Positions 45,473 to 55,113 of a DNA stretch of 64,000 bases are shown piece after piece. Position numbers and translations under genes: made by a program. Location of the stretch: the NCBI RefSeq assembly GCF_000018865.1, contig NC_010175.1, positions 2,046,001 through 2,110,000 on the forward strand. The letters are read 5' to 3'. How positions within the stretch are numbered: the stretch's first letter is position 1; every line of letters starts with the position of its first letter. Origin of the DNA: Chloroflexus aurantiacus J-10-fl. GTDB lineage: Bacteria; Chloroflexota; Chloroflexia; Chloroflexales; Chloroflexaceae. The notes beneath the pieces were generated by a model. It saw only the letters and a list, made by a program, of their open reading frames with translations, did not search any database and was not told where the DNA came from.

Positions 45473-45775
45473 ATGACGAACGCAACGAACCATCACGATG
45501 CATGCTATCAGCGGCTACGAACCCTCTTTCCGGCCAGGGAACTGGTCTGGATTGAAGCAGAGGAGCATCTCAAAGACGATATTTTTTGCCGCATAACATT
45601 GCTCTGTCGCAACGAATTCGGACAATGGGAGCGGCGGCGCTACCGTTATGATACACTGAGTGAAGCACTATTTTTTATGGGGGCAACCCCGGTAAGCGAG
45701 GAAGAAGCCGCGCGCATCCGCCGCACCGCTCCCCGTTTACCGACAATCTCACCATCACCGGCGAGGGCTGCATGA
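45473..45775 (+). CDS. Small protein of unknown function
   Basis: 100 residues from ATG 45,473, with GGAG about 10 bases upstream; a GTG start at 45,458 is also possible. The protein is soluble and mixed charged (CYQRLRTLFPARELVWIEAEEHLKDDIFCRITLLCRNEFGQWERRRYRYDTLSEALFFMG). It overlaps the CcdA-like gene by 4 bases (ATGA) and thus probably belongs to the same transcript. No domain recognised. Confidence 0.6.
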   Translation: MTNATNHHDACYQRLRTLFPARELVWIEAEEHLKDDIFCRITLLCRNEFGQWERRRYRYDTLSEALFFMGATPVSEEEAARIRRTAPRLPTISPSPARAA

Positions 45776-46695
45776 AATCACAACCGATAGAATCAACACC
45801 GCGTCGCATAGGCAAGCGCAGTGTCGTAGCCATAGCGATGATCGGCATTCTGGCTCTTCTGATCTTCTTTGCACTGAGCTTAGACCCTGGCGAGCAGGCC
45901 CGGTTTCTTACCGGTGGCGGGAGTGTGCTGGTACTGGCCCTACCGGCATTCATCGCCGGAGTACTCAGCTTTCTTTCACCCTGCACGCTTCCCATTTTAC
46001 CGGCCTACTTTGCCTTCACCTTTCAGGCCAGCGGGCAAGGTAAAGCACGCATCGCGATGATGGGCATCGCATTTTTCCTTGGTCTGGCAACGACCATGAC
46101 CCTGCTGGGGGCAAGCGCCACTGCGCTCAGCGGTCTGCTCTTTGCCAACCGCAGTGCACTTACCTTTTGGGGCGGGCTAATCATCATTGGCTTTGGGATC
46201 ATGGGCATGCTTGGCAAGGGATTTGCCGGGCCTCAACTGCAAGAACGTCCGGCAGCCACCTTTGCCGGATCCTACATCTACGGAGCCACCTTTGCGCTGG
46301 GCTGGACGGCCTGTGTTGGTCCGATTCTGGGTGCGCTCTTAACCCTCCTGGCGGCAACCAGTGATGTTGCCATCATTCAGGGCGCAGTCCTGGCCTTCAT
46401 TTATTCGCTTGGGCTAGGTCTACCTCTCATCCTGATCGCGACCTTCTTTCACCGACTAGGCACCGGATCGCGGGTGTGGCGTCTCTTGCGTGGACGCGGC
46501 TTTACCGTCCACCTCTTTGGTCGTGAACTGTTTCTGCATTCGACCAGCCTGGCCAGCGGTGCCTTAATGGTTGTGATGGGGATCTTGCTGGCCACCGGTC
46601 GGCTCGAATGGATTTCGCAGCAAGCCAACGCCACCCCAATGGCACAGTGGTGGGTCGAGATTGAAGCTGCCATTGGCCGCCTGTTTGGGCTTTGA
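45772..46695 (+). CDS. CcdA/DsbD-type thiol-disulfide transporter
   Basis: 307 residues with six or more membrane helices. The two redox Cys sit in the family motifs AGVLSFLSPCTLPILPAYFAF and FALGWTACVGPILGALLTL. Such proteins carry electrons from cytoplasmic thioredoxin to extracytoplasmic proteins, for example in cytochrome c maturation. The N-terminal extension (about 20 residues before the first helix) is basic. The next gene (Nudix) starts 8 bp after its stop. Confidence 0.88.
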   Translation: MKSQPIESTPRRIGKRSVVAIAMIGILALLIFFALSLDPGEQARFLTGGGSVLVLALPAFIAGVLSFLSPCTLPILPAYFAFTFQASGQGKARIAMMGIAFFLGLATTMTLLGASATALSGLLFANRSALTFWGGLIIIGFGIMGMLGKGFAGPQLQERPAATFAGSYIYGATFALGWTACVGPILGALLTLLAATSDVAIIQGAVLAFIYSLGLGLPLILIATFFHRLGTGSRVWRLLRGRGFTVHLFGRELFLHSTSLASGALMVVMGILLATGRLEWISQQANATPMAQWWVEIEAAIGRLFGL

Positions 46696-46702
46696 GGATT
46701 GT

Positions 46703-47143
46703 ATGACCAGTAGCCCCATTCGTGCCGCCGGTTGTGTTGTGCTGGCCCGTGACCCAACGGGCCGGCTTCTTGTCTTATTGATCCAGGATCGGCGAGGGAT
46801 ATGGACACTCCCAAAGGGCCATGTTGATGAAGGGGAGAGTGACGAAGAGGCCGCAGTACGTGAAGTAGCTGAAGAGACCGGGATTCACTGCACGATTGCT
46901 GAACGGCTCGAACGGATTACCTATCCTATCTATCACCGTGGTCGCTGGCAAGACAAACAGGTCACCTTTTTTCTCGCCAGTGCTGCACCTGAACCACCGA
47001 CACCTGCCGTTGACGAAGGAATTCGTACCGCAGCCTGGGTGCCCCTTGACGAAGCTCCGCCCAAAATCATCTACCGCCAGATTCGCAATCTGCTCCAGCG
47101 TGTTGCGCGCCGGCTTGGTCCGAACAAATCCAATTCACAATAG
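46703..47143 (+). CDS. Nudix hydrolase
   Basis: 146 residues from ATG 46,703; the frame is open upstream inside the preceding gene, but GAGGA placed 5 bases before this ATG decides the start. The Nudix box is complete: GHVDEGESDEEAAVREVAEETGI (G-x5-E-x7-REVAEETG). RAAGCVVLARDPTGRLLVLLIQDRRGIWTLPKG precedes it. It resembles Ap4A hydrolase/MutT-like housekeeping enzymes that remove unwanted nucleoside diphosphate derivatives. Substrate not determined. Confidence 0.88.
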   Translation: MTSSPIRAAGCVVLARDPTGRLLVLLIQDRRGIWTLPKGHVDEGESDEEAAVREVAEETGIHCTIAERLERITYPIYHRGRWQDKQVTFFLASAAPEPPTPAVDEGIRTAAWVPLDEAPPKIIYRQIRNLLQRVARRLGPNKSNSQ

Positions 47144-47199
47144 GCCCCAATCGCAACTTTTCGCCGCGTAATCTCTTCGCATAGACCAGATAGACGTGC

Positions 47200-47205
47200 T
47201 ATAAT
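47200..47205 (+). promoter_or_regulatory. -10 element before trigger factor gene
   Basis: TATAAT at 47,200-47,205, about 94 bases before the GTG chosen as the tig start. The -35 region is weak (TTCGCA at 18 bases). It probably drives tig-clpP-clpX. Confidence 0.45.
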
Positions 47206-47298
47206 GCACCATACAGCGCACCGATGTGTGCGTATTTTCGAGCAAGCAATAAGCCACTTCTGATGGCGCGAAGCGGTATTGTGTTTAAGGATACAACA

Positions 47299-48798
47299 GT
47301 GAAAGTTACTACTGAGAAACTACCAAAGAGCCTGATCGCATTGCAGATTGAGATCGACCGCGATCAGTTCGAGCGCAGTCTTGATCAGGCGGCACGTCGG
47401 CTATCACAAAAGTTTCCGATCCAGGGCTTCCGTCCCGGTAAGGCACCTCGTTTTATCATTGAACGCACCTTCGGGCGCGAGGCATTGATTGAAGAAGCGA
47501 CGGAAGAGCTGATTAACACCGGCTATCGCAAGGCCATCAAGCAAGAAAACATCGAAGTCGTTGGTCCGCCAAATCTTGATAAGATTCATTCCATCGAACC
47601 ATTTGTCTTCACCGTTCATGTGCCGGTACCTCCCACGGTTACGCTGCCCGATTACCGTAGCATTCATGTACCGCTAGAGGTAGAACCGATCACCGACGAG
47701 ATGGTCGAAGCGGCGTTAGAACAGATTCGTGAAAAACACCTCACGTTGCAGGAACTTGACGAACCACGACCGGCTCAGCAAGGTGATCAGCTACAGGTGC
47801 GTTTGAAGACGGAGATCGAGGGAGAAGAAGAGGAAGCAACTGAAGAGCAGTCTGAAGAAGCTGCTGATGATTCTGAAGCCAAGGCCGAGACCGCAGCCGA
47901 CACCGAACAGACCGATGACGAGGAGGAAGAGGAGGAAGATGACGAAATCGAGAATGAAGGTAGCGAAGAGACGTTACCTCTCGAACCGAATCGCCTCGTC
48001 CCCGAACTGTACGAAGGTTTGATCGGCACGAGCGTCGGTGAGAAGAAAACCATCGTTGCTGTTTTACCTGAAGATCACCATGAAGAGTCGCTGCGTGGTA
48101 AAAAGATAACCTTCCACGTCGAGATACTCGACATCAAACGACGGATCGTCCCGGCGTGGGAAGAGCTGCCGGCGCTTGAGAGCTTCAACGGCACATTTGA
48201 GGAATTTCGTGCGCATGTGCGCGAGAACCTCGCCAATCAAGAGCGCAAACGTGCCGAACAAGAGCAGCTTAATGCGTACATCGAGCAGCTCGTTGAGCAG
48301 ACCACGTTTGATATTCCCGATGTGATGATCCGCGATGTTGCGCACTCGATGCTCCATGAGCAAGAGCAGCAGTTCGCACGCTATGGAATCACCCTTGACC
48401 AGGTCTTGCAATATCGCGGTGTGACCCACGATCAGGCGGTTGAAGAGCTTATCCCTGAAGCCGAGAAGCAGGTCAAGGTCACACTGGCGCTCAGTGAAGT
48501 GATCAAACAGGAGGGAATCACGGTCGGCGAGGATGAGATCGAGGCCGAGATTCAGACGATTCTGGAAAGCTACGACGAGAAGCAACGGCCACAGGTCGAG
48601 AGAACCCTGCGCGGTCAATTACGCTCGTCGGTAGCAAATGTAGTCCTTGATAAAAAGCTACGTGCCCGTCTCAGTGCAATAGCGAGCGGCAATTCAACAG
48701 ACACCTCTGATTCCAGCCCTGCCGCTCCCGACGCAGAAGGTGCAACTGATGTTACAAATTCCGATGAACCGGTGAGCCGGTCATCGAACGAAGCATGA
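47299..48798 (+). CDS. tig: Trigger factor with acidic insertion
   Basis: 499 residues from GTG 47,299 ([20 protein letters not shown]), which matches the usual start and has TAAGG 8 bases upstream; the frame is open back to 47,224. The ribosome-binding loop GFRPGKAP is intact. Residues about 172-224 form a very acidic low-complexity stretch (runs of Glu/Asp such as [17 protein letters not shown]) placed inside the FKBP-like domain, between [10 protein letters not shown] and [23 protein letters not shown]. The protein is therefore longer than the common ~430-residue form, and prolyl isomerase activity may be altered. The C-terminal chaperone arms follow. It heads the tig-clpP-clpX operon, 10 bp before clpP. 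Confidence 0.93.
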   Translation: MKVTTEKLPKSLIALQIEIDRDQFERSLDQAARRLSQKFPIQGFRPGKAPRFIIERTFGREALIEEATEELINTGYRKAIKQENIEVVGPPNLDKIHSIEPFVFTVHVPVPPTVTLPDYRSIHVPLEVEPITDEMVEAALEQIREKHLTLQELDEPRPAQQGDQLQVRLKTEIEGEEEEATEEQSEEAADDSEAKAETAADTEQTDDEEEEEEDDEIENEGSEETLPLEPNRLVPELYEGLIGTSVGEKKTIVAVLPEDHHEESLRGKKITFHVEILDIKRRIVPAWEELPALESFNGTFEEFRAHVRENLANQERKRAEQEQLNAYIEQLVEQTTFDIPDVMIRDVAHSMLHEQEQQFARYGITLDQVLQYRGVTHDQAVEELIPEAEKQVKVTLALSEVIKQEGITVGEDEIEAEIQTILESYDEKQRPQVERTLRGQLRSSVANVVLDKKLRARLSAIASGNSTDTSDSSPAAPDAEGATDVTNSDEPVSRSSNEA

Positions 48799-48808
48799 GG
48801 AGTGTCGT

Positions 48809-49474
48809 ATGAATTGGTCGTCTCGTTACAGTCACGATTGGCGTAGTATGCCGGGACCAGAATGGCTCTCGCAACGACCGGAACTACTCATCCCGATGGT
48901 TGTCGAGAGCACGAGTCGCGGTGAGCGCGCTTTCGATATCTATTCACGGCTGTTGAAAGAGCGGATTGTCATCCTGGGCACACCGATTGACGATCAGATC
49001 GCGAATCTGATCGTTGCTCAGTTGCTTTTCCTGGAGAGCGAAGACCCTGATCGCGACATCTGGCTCTATATCAACAGTCCGGGAGGATCGGTTACCGCTG
49101 GACTCGGTATCTACGATACGATGCACCACATTCGTCCCGATGTAGCAACCGTCTGTGTGGGGATGGCCGGCAGTATGGCAACTCCCATCCTGGCCGGTGG
49201 TGCCAAGGGCAAGCGGTATAGCCTGCCGCATTCAACCATTCACATGCACCCGGCCGGTGGTGGAGCGCGTGGCTACGCTCCTGATGTCGAGATCATGGCC
49301 CGCGAGCTGCTCCGGCTCCAACAACTGGTACGTGAGCTGCTGGCGAAGGATACCGGCCAGCCCATTGAACGGATCGCGAAAGATTTTGACCGCGATCTCT
49401 TCATGACACCTGAACAGGCCAAAGAGTACGGTATTATCGATGAAATCCTCACCCGTGAGGATGTGAAGAAGTAA
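48809..49474 (+). CDS. clpP: ATP-dependent Clp protease proteolytic subunit
   Basis: 221 residues. Ser nucleophile in [21 protein letters not shown] (usual GMAASMG), His in [14 protein letters not shown] (usual IHQPLGG) and Asp in [19 protein letters not shown] form the triad. The handle region and [19 protein letters not shown] are standard. It forms the peptidase ring that works with ClpX. The changed residues around the Ser and His loops mark it as a divergent ClpP. GAGGAG precedes the ATG. Confidence 0.93.
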   Translation: MNWSSRYSHDWRSMPGPEWLSQRPELLIPMVVESTSRGERAFDIYSRLLKERIVILGTPIDDQIANLIVAQLLFLESEDPDRDIWLYINSPGGSVTAGLGIYDTMHHIRPDVATVCVGMAGSMATPILAGGAKGKRYSLPHSTIHMHPAGGGARGYAPDVEIMARELLRLQQLVRELLAKDTGQPIERIAKDFDRDLFMTPEQAKEYGIIDEILTREDVKK

Positions 49475-49528
49475 TGACGCCCGGGTGGGAGCATGAACAG
49501 TGCCCACCCGCTCGTCTGGAGAAATCCC

Positions 49529-50822
49529 ATGAGTCGAACGCGCAATTCTGGTCGTGATCCGTATGCCTGCTCGTTCTGTGGGCGCGGACAGGATGAAGTA
49601 CAACGCCTGATCGCTGGCCCTGGTAACGTCTTTATCTGCGACGAATGTGTTGCGCTTTGCAGCGCCATCATTGCCGAAGAGAGCGATCAGAAGGCACCAA
49701 ACGCCCGTCGCAGTACCCCTCCAGGCCCGACCCGTTTACCCACCCCTCGTAAACTGCGCGAACGACTCGACCAGTACGTGATCGGGCAGGATCGGGCAAA
49801 GATTGCGCTGGCGGTAGCGGTTTACAATCACTACAAGCGAGTACGGGCCGGTGCCAGGATCGATGATGTTGAGATCAGTAAGAGTAATATCTTACTGATC
49901 GGGCCAACCGGTAGTGGTAAGACGTTGCTGGCGCAAACAATGGCGCGTTTGCTCGATGTACCTTTCGCGATTGCCGATGCCACCGCTCTCACCGAAGCCG
50001 GGTATGTTGGCGAGGATGTGGAAAATATTCTGCTTCGCCTGATACAGGCTGCTGATGGTGATCTGGAACGAGCACAAACCGGCATTATCTATATCGACGA
50101 GATTGACAAAATTAATTGCTCGTAAGGCTGATAACCCCTCGATCACGCGCGATGTCTCTGGCGAGGGGGTCCAGCAGGCGCTACTCAAAATCCTGGAAGG
50201 AGGCGTTGCCCACGTCCCACCCCTCCCCGGACGTAAACATCCGCAACAAGAGTATATCCCGTTTGACACCACAAATGTGCTCTTTATCTGTGGCGGTGCG
50301 TTTGAGGGGATCACCAAAATTATTGCCAAACGGCTGCGAGGAAAACAATTAATCGGCTTTGGCAGCAATCCGGTCAATCCGGTTGAAGAAGAAGGTGCGT
50401 TACTGGCTCAGATCACACCTGATGATCTGATGCACTTTGGCTTCATCCCGGAGTTCGTCGGTCGCCTGCCGGTGATTGTTGCGCTCGAACCGCTCAGCCG
50501 CGAAGCCATGCTGCGCATCCTGACCGAACCGCGTAACGCGATTATCAAGCAGTATCAAAAGCTCTTCGCTCTTGATCACTGTGAATTGGAATTTACACCT
50601 GACAGCCTGGAAGCGATTGTTGATCGCGCGATGGCTGCCCGCACCGGTGCCCGTGCTCTGCGGAGCATTGTGGAAGAGGTGCTGCTCGATGTCATGTTTG
50701 AATTACCATCGCAAGAACACATCGGGCGCTGCATCGTTACGGCGGAAGTCATTCAAGGTCGCGGGCGTCCGATCCTGGTGCCGCGTGCCGATTACCGTCG
50801 TCGGCTTGATGAAGCAGTATAA
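49529..50822 (+). pseudogene. clpX: ClpX unfoldase gene with a 4 bp frameshifting duplication
   Basis: The protein starts [18 protein letters not shown] at 49,529. It has the N-terminal C4 zinc finger, Walker A GPTGSGKT (residues 125-132) and Walker B IIYIDEID. Right after DKI the sequence has AATT twice (ATTAATT, 50,111-50,117), so the frame runs to a stop at 50,123 (198 residues). The rest ([29 protein letters not shown]...[15 protein letters not shown]...[18 protein letters not shown]) continues in the other frame to 50,822. Without the duplication it would be a normal 429-residue ClpX. A +1 shift at this point would also restore the protein with one extra Ile. It may be a real mutation or a sequence error. 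Confidence 0.9.
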
Positions 50823-50891
50823 CTGTACAGATAACGGCAGCAGTACGTTTCGTGAACGAATAGGTCAGTTGTAAGTTGTTCATACACGCCT

Positions 50892-51629
50892 ATGCCACTC
50901 TTTCATCGCACGTCACAACGGTCTGTTGATCAACCACCACCAAAGCGGCGCATTCTGGTGGCCGATGATGATCCTTCCATTGGCCGTCTGATCCAGACTG
51001 CACTGCCTACCCAGCAATATGAAACAACAGTGGTAGCCAACGGGCTTGAGGCGCTAGAGGCATTTGAACGTGAGACCTACGATCTGATCTTTCTGGATGT
51101 GATGATGCCTTTCGTCGATGGCTTCGATGCGTGCGAGCGCATTCGTGCCAAGAGTGACGTACCAATTGTGATCATTACGGCACGCGAAGGTACCGACGAT
51201 ATTGTGCAAGACTTTCGGCGCGGCGCTGACGAATATATCACCAAACCTTTCAAAGTTGCCGAATTTGTGGCCCGCGTTGAGGCTATTTTGCGCCGGGTCG
51301 ATATGCAAAAGGCGCGTACTGCCCCAACCTTCGTACAGGTAGGGGAATTGGTGATCGATGCGGCGGCACATAAAGTAGCAGTACGCGGCAAAGAAGTCAA
51401 ATTAACACCAATGGAGTTTGAACTCCTCTACTTTCTGGCAGCAAATGCCGGTCAGGTCTTTACCCGTGAAGTGTTATTTCGCGAGGTTTGGGGGTACGAG
51501 TACGTTGGTGAAACGAATCTGGTTGATGTTTGTGTACGTCGTCTACGTGAAAAAGTTGAAGTTGAACCATCAAAACCAAAAATTATTACAACCGTGCGCG
51601 GGGTAGGGTACAAACTTGAACGGCTTTAG
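50892..51629 (+). CDS. OmpR/PhoB-family response regulator
   Basis: 245 residues. The receiver domain has the acidic pair in ILVADDDPSIGR, the phospho-acceptor Asp in IFLDVMMPFVDGFD, Thr in VIITAREG and Lys in YITKPFKVAEF. The winged-helix DNA-binding domain covers about residues 150-245 (VKLTPMEFELLYFLAANAGQVFTREVLFREVWGYEYVGETNLVDVCVRRLREKVE). About 20 extra residues precede the receiver domain. No histidine kinase gene adjoins it, so it is an orphan regulator in this window. Confidence 0.9.
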   Translation: MPLFHRTSQRSVDQPPPKRRILVADDDPSIGRLIQTALPTQQYETTVVANGLEALEAFERETYDLIFLDVMMPFVDGFDACERIRAKSDVPIVIITAREGTDDIVQDFRRGADEYITKPFKVAEFVARVEAILRRVDMQKARTAPTFVQVGELVIDAAAHKVAVRGKEVKLTPMEFELLYFLAANAGQVFTREVLFREVWGYEYVGETNLVDVCVRRLREKVEVEPSKPKIITTVRGVGYKLERL

Positions 51630-51697
51630 GCCAATAATCACCCGATCAACACCACAAGCGTCGAGTGCGGTGCTTCTGTATACCGCAGGATAGGACT

Positions 51698-52327
51698 ATG
51701 TCTTCAGCAGTATTTGTATCACGGCATCCACTGGTTCAACATAAGCTGGCCCTTTTGCGTAGTAAATGGACTGAACCGAAGAAGTTTCGCGAACTGGTAC
51801 GTGAAATTGCTCAACTGTTGTTCTACGAAGCCACTCAGGACCTGGCACTGGCACCATTAACGGTTGAAACACCGCTAGCGACATGCGCCGGCTATGAGGT
51901 GGCTGAACGCATCGGGATCATTCCGATTCTGCGTGCCGGTTTGGGCATGGCAGAGGCGATTGTCGAGATTTTACCGACCGTTCATGTATGGCATCTCGGC
52001 CTGTATCGGGACCACGAGACCCTGCAACCGGTAACGTACTATAACAAGCTACCGAGCAAGCCGGACATCGATCTGACGATTATCGTCGATCCAATGCTGG
52101 CAACCGGTGGTTCGGCGGTTGCTGCGGTAGATATTCTCAAGCAGTGGGGTGCGCAGCGCATCAAGTTTCTGGGCCTGATTGCTGCTCCAGAAGGGGTTCG
52201 GGCACTGAGCGAAGCCCACCCCGATGTTGCGATCCATCTGGCCGCGATTGACAGTCATCTCAACGAGCGGGGCTATATTGTGCCGGGGTTGGGAGACGCC
52301 GGTGATCGTCAGTTCGGGACGGGGTAA
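51698..52327 (+). CDS. upp: Uracil phosphoribosyltransferase
   Basis: 209 residues from ATG 51,698 ([22 protein letters not shown]). The PRPP-binding loop is [19 protein letters not shown], with the flanking [16 protein letters not shown] and uracil-binding C-terminal [17 protein letters not shown] all conserved. It salvages uracil to UMP. It stands between a response regulator and a WecA-like gene and is probably independently expressed. Confidence 0.95.
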   Translation: MSSAVFVSRHPLVQHKLALLRSKWTEPKKFRELVREIAQLLFYEATQDLALAPLTVETPLATCAGYEVAERIGIIPILRAGLGMAEAIVEILPTVHVWHLGLYRDHETLQPVTYYNKLPSKPDIDLTIIVDPMLATGGSAVAAVDILKQWGAQRIKFLGLIAAPEGVRALSEAHPDVAIHLAAIDSHLNERGYIVPGLGDAGDRQFGTG

Positions 52328-52394
52328 AAAATAATATCCTACGGAGCGGGTTTCCGGAGAGATTAGGTTCCGAAGGCGGGCACGGGCGCTTGCC

Positions 52395-52426
52395 GGTGCT
52401 ACGGTACCAGCGGAAACAGTAGCACC
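52395..52426 (+). promoter_or_regulatory. Leader hairpin before WecA-like gene
   Basis: A perfect 8 bp stem (GGTGCTAC / GTAGCACC) with a 16-base loop ends 6 bases before the ATG at 52,433, so it could cover the ribosome-binding region. No known riboswitch class could be matched by eye. Upstream sequence (52,340-52,395) is GC-rich and might fold with it. Confidence 0.4.
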
Positions 52427-52432
52427 ATCACT

Positions 52433-53548
52433 ATGCTAACCATCCTTGCCATCTCAGGCACATTTCTGATTGCCTTTGCAATCACTGCGCTGCTTGTCCC
52501 ACCACTTATCACCCTGGCTCGCCGTGAGGGATGGGTTGCCAACCCCGGCCCGCGCCATGTGCATCGCGAGCCGACGCCGGTTGTGGGTGGGCTGGCGATG
52601 ATTGCCGGTCTGGTTGGGGCAATCGTACTGAGCGCAGGTTTCGAGCAGATCGATCCGGCATTACGCCGTTCGGCGTTTGAGCAGTTACGCATTGGCCTGT
52701 TGCTGATCGGTATCTCAATCATCGCTCTGGTCAGCTTCTTTGATGATCTCTACGATCTCCCGGCTTTACCGCGTTTGGGTGTGCATATTATTGCCGCATT
52801 GATTGCGGTAGGACCGTATCTGTGGGATCACACACTCTACCCCGACGTGCTCGGTCAACCGACTGAAGCGCGAGGGATTATTCTCACCGCGTTTAACTTT
52901 CCCTTTGTTGATCAGATTCATCTGCATAACCTCAGCCCGTGGCTGGCAATTGCAGCTACGGTGCTTTGGATTGTCGGCATGCAAAACATGGTGAACTGGA
53001 TCGACGGTCTTGACGGCCTGGCTGCCGGAGTGACTTTTATTGCGGGTATGGTGCTGGCCATTCATACCCTCACCCTCGATCCACCGCAACTGACAGTAGC
53101 CCTCTTGCCATTAGCCCTCAGCGGTGCCTGTGCGGCATTTCTCCTTTTCAATACGCATCCGGCCCGCATCTTTATGGGTGATGTCGGCGCCATGACCATC
53201 GGGTACACGCTCGGGATTTGTGCGATTATCGGTGGCGCCAAACTGGCAACGGCCCTGCTCGTGATGGGAGTGCCCCTGGTCGATATGGCCTGGTTGATCC
53301 TTTCCCGCACCCTGCGCGGTCGTTCTGCTGCTCAGGCGGGGCGCGATCATCTTCATCACCGTCTGCTCGACCTGGGGCTAAACCAGCGTCAGGTTGTTGG
53401 TTGCTACTACGCATTAAGCATTGCGTTCGGCTCGATTGGCCTGTTCGACTTCTTCACACCGTTGTTCAAGCTTATCGCATTACTCGTTCTGGGTGGATCG
53501 ATTTTGATCGTGCTCTTCTTCCTGCAACCCAAAACCCGGATAGCCTGA
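52433..53548 (+). CDS. WecA/MraY-family undecaprenyl-phosphate sugar-1-phosphate transferase
   Basis: 371 residues with about 10 membrane helices. Family motifs: HVHREPTPVVGGLAM, SFFDDLYDLPALPRLGVHI (Asp-Asp), MVNWIDGLDGLAAGVTFIAGM (catalytic Asp region), ARIFMGDVGAMTIGYTLG and GRDHLHHRLLDLGL (basic His motif). It transfers a sugar phosphate, commonly GlcNAc-1-phosphate, from UDP-sugar onto the lipid carrier. The HHRLLDLG loop and the preceding pattern fit the WecA branch better than MraY. It provides a second initiating enzyme besides that at 22,106. Confidence 0.9.
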   Translation: MLTILAISGTFLIAFAITALLVPPLITLARREGWVANPGPRHVHREPTPVVGGLAMIAGLVGAIVLSAGFEQIDPALRRSAFEQLRIGLLLIGISIIALVSFFDDLYDLPALPRLGVHIIAALIAVGPYLWDHTLYPDVLGQPTEARGIILTAFNFPFVDQIHLHNLSPWLAIAATVLWIVGMQNMVNWIDGLDGLAAGVTFIAGMVLAIHTLTLDPPQLTVALLPLALSGACAAFLLFNTHPARIFMGDVGAMTIGYTLGICAIIGGAKLATALLVMGVPLVDMAWLILSRTLRGRSAAQAGRDHLHHRLLDLGLNQRQVVGCYYALSIAFGSIGLFDFFTPLFKLIALLVLGGSILIVLFFLQPKTRIA

Positions 53549-53563
53549 GCCGGACAGAAGGTA

Positions 53564-54997
53564 TTATAGGGGAACGATCTCTTCCACTGGAGCGAGGCGG
53601 AGATTCCCAATCGGACAGGCAGTCACACAGGCCAGATCAGTGTACCCAAAGCACAGATCACACTTATCGGCGCGGTGAGTTGGGGTTGTCGGAGTCAGGG
53701 GAATGGACGGCCGTACCCGTTGCTGCAAACGACGAAAGAGTTCCCAGAGCGGACCGGTAGAGTGCCTGGTACGCGGCACCGAAGTTACGGCATCGTAAGG
53801 GCACGCACTCACACATTCACCACAACCGGTACAGCGGTTAGTGATGCGCAGGGCACCGGTATCAACACGCTCGATAGCATCTTCAGGACAGACCTCGACA
53901 CATTCGGCACCTACACTACACTGTCGGCAATGGTCGAGTACATCGAAGCGATCTATCGGGGTGCCATTGAGATGAAGACGTGCGTGACCGTGGCGGGTAG
54001 CACAACCGGTTTCACATAACCGACAACCAGGCGGACAACGCGCCGGGTCGCGTACCAGGACGTAGGGAGCGCGCAGCAGACCGTGATTGACGGCCATCTC
54101 GATATCACGGGCACGGGCTGCATCACTGCGCACTGCGGAGAGATGTTTGAGTCGTCGCTCGGCAATAGCGCGCAAATCGGCCTCAAGCGCCGGGTATTGT
54201 TGCAGCAGCCGGTAGAAATCGGTACCGGGCAACACCAACAGATCGGTCGTTGTTAACGTTCGTGCATTAGCCCGATGCGTATCTCCGGTTAACAACGAAA
54301 TTTCACCAAACAGATCACCTTCGCTTAGACTGGCAATTGTCTGACCATTATGCTCGATAACGACCTGACCACTTTCAATGAGGTAGAGCGAGTCGGCTGG
54401 TTCACCCTGCCTGACCACGAGTGTACCCCGTGGAACGTGACGGGGTTGCAAACGCGAGGCAATGGCAATTCGCTCTAACGGCAGCAACTGACCCAAGACC
54501 GGCATCCGGGCCAGCGTTGCCTCGATCATCCGTCGGCGATACACCTGGCGGAGCGCCGTGGTCAGCAAGGGGAGTGAGGCCAGATCATCACGCAGCGTTG
54601 CAATCTCAATCTGCAACAGATAGCAGGCCGTTTGGGTGAGCGCACTCATATGGCGAAAGAACTTACCAAAGAGTGGCCCTTCACCGAAACAATCGCCTCG
54701 CCCTAATATTCCCATCAAGACCTCGTGACCATCCTTGTCACGTAGTCGTAGCTGTAATGAACCGCGTAGCAGAAAGAAGAGGTAACGAAAACCGCGTCGT
54801 TGGCCTATGACTGTCGCGCCAGCAGGGAAGGCGCGGAACACACCGCGCTCGTACAAGATTGACAATTCAGTTGGAGAAACGCCCCGCAGACAATCGAGCG
54901 CCGCCAGCGCAGCAATCGCCTCTTGCCGGCGCTGTTGATGCTGAGCAGCACGTATCTGATCGAGATGATTGTGCAGGGGGCGCTTCAACGACGACAT
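53564..54997 (-). CDS. Ferredoxin with two cyclic-nucleotide-binding domains
   Basis: 477 residues. Two cNMP-binding domains (about residues 35-150 and 160-290) include GRGDCFGEGPLFGKFF and LSEGDLFGEISLLTGDTHRANARTLT, the latter with the phosphate-binding cassette. The C-terminal third binds iron-sulfur clusters: CPPGCRLCETGC, CRQCSVGAECVEVCPEDAI, CTGCGECVSACPYDA and CDLCFGYTDLACVTACP. This joins a small-molecule sensor to an electron carrier. It is divergent, 116 bp apart, from the aldehyde oxidoreductase gene, suggesting it serves or controls that enzyme. No DNA-binding domain was seen. Confidence 0.85.
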   Translation of the reverse strand: MSSLKRPLHNHLDQIRAAQHQQRRQEAIAALAALDCLRGVSPTELSILYERGVFRAFPAGATVIGQRRGFRYLFFLLRGSLQLRLRDKDGHEVLMGILGRGDCFGEGPLFGKFFRHMSALTQTACYLLQIEIATLRDDLASLPLLTTALRQVYRRRMIEATLARMPVLGQLLPLERIAIASRLQPRHVPRGTLVVRQGEPADSLYLIESGQVVIEHNGQTIASLSEGDLFGEISLLTGDTHRANARTLTTTDLLVLPGTDFYRLLQQYPALEADLRAIAERRLKHLSAVRSDAARARDIEMAVNHGLLRAPYVLVRDPARCPPGCRLCETGCATRHGHARLHLNGTPIDRFDVLDHCRQCSVGAECVEVCPEDAIERVDTGALRITNRCTGCGECVSACPYDAVTSVPRTRHSTGPLWELFRRLQQRVRPSIPLTPTTPTHRADKCDLCFGYTDLACVTACPIGNLRLAPVEEIVPL

Positions 54998-55072
54998 ATG
55001 CAGCTCTGCGGTACAATACAGGGGTGAAGAATTATTGAGCTACATTGTACCATACTGATCGTTCAAGAGCGG

Positions 55073-55078
55073 TATAAT
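55073..55078 (+). promoter_or_regulatory. -10 element in the divergent AOR/ferredoxin region
   Basis: TATAAT at 55,073-55,078, 36 bases before the AOR start. The 116 bp between the divergent genes must hold both promoters. No clear -35 box or operator was recognised. Confidence 0.45.
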
Positions 55079-55113
55079 AGAACGGCGAAAATCGCACCAT
55101 ACAGGATAATCGC

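Noticed and set aside
47787-48053. Poly-Ser reading frame on the minus strand
   Set aside because: It is only the reverse-strand shadow of the Glu/Asp codons in the trigger factor insertion.
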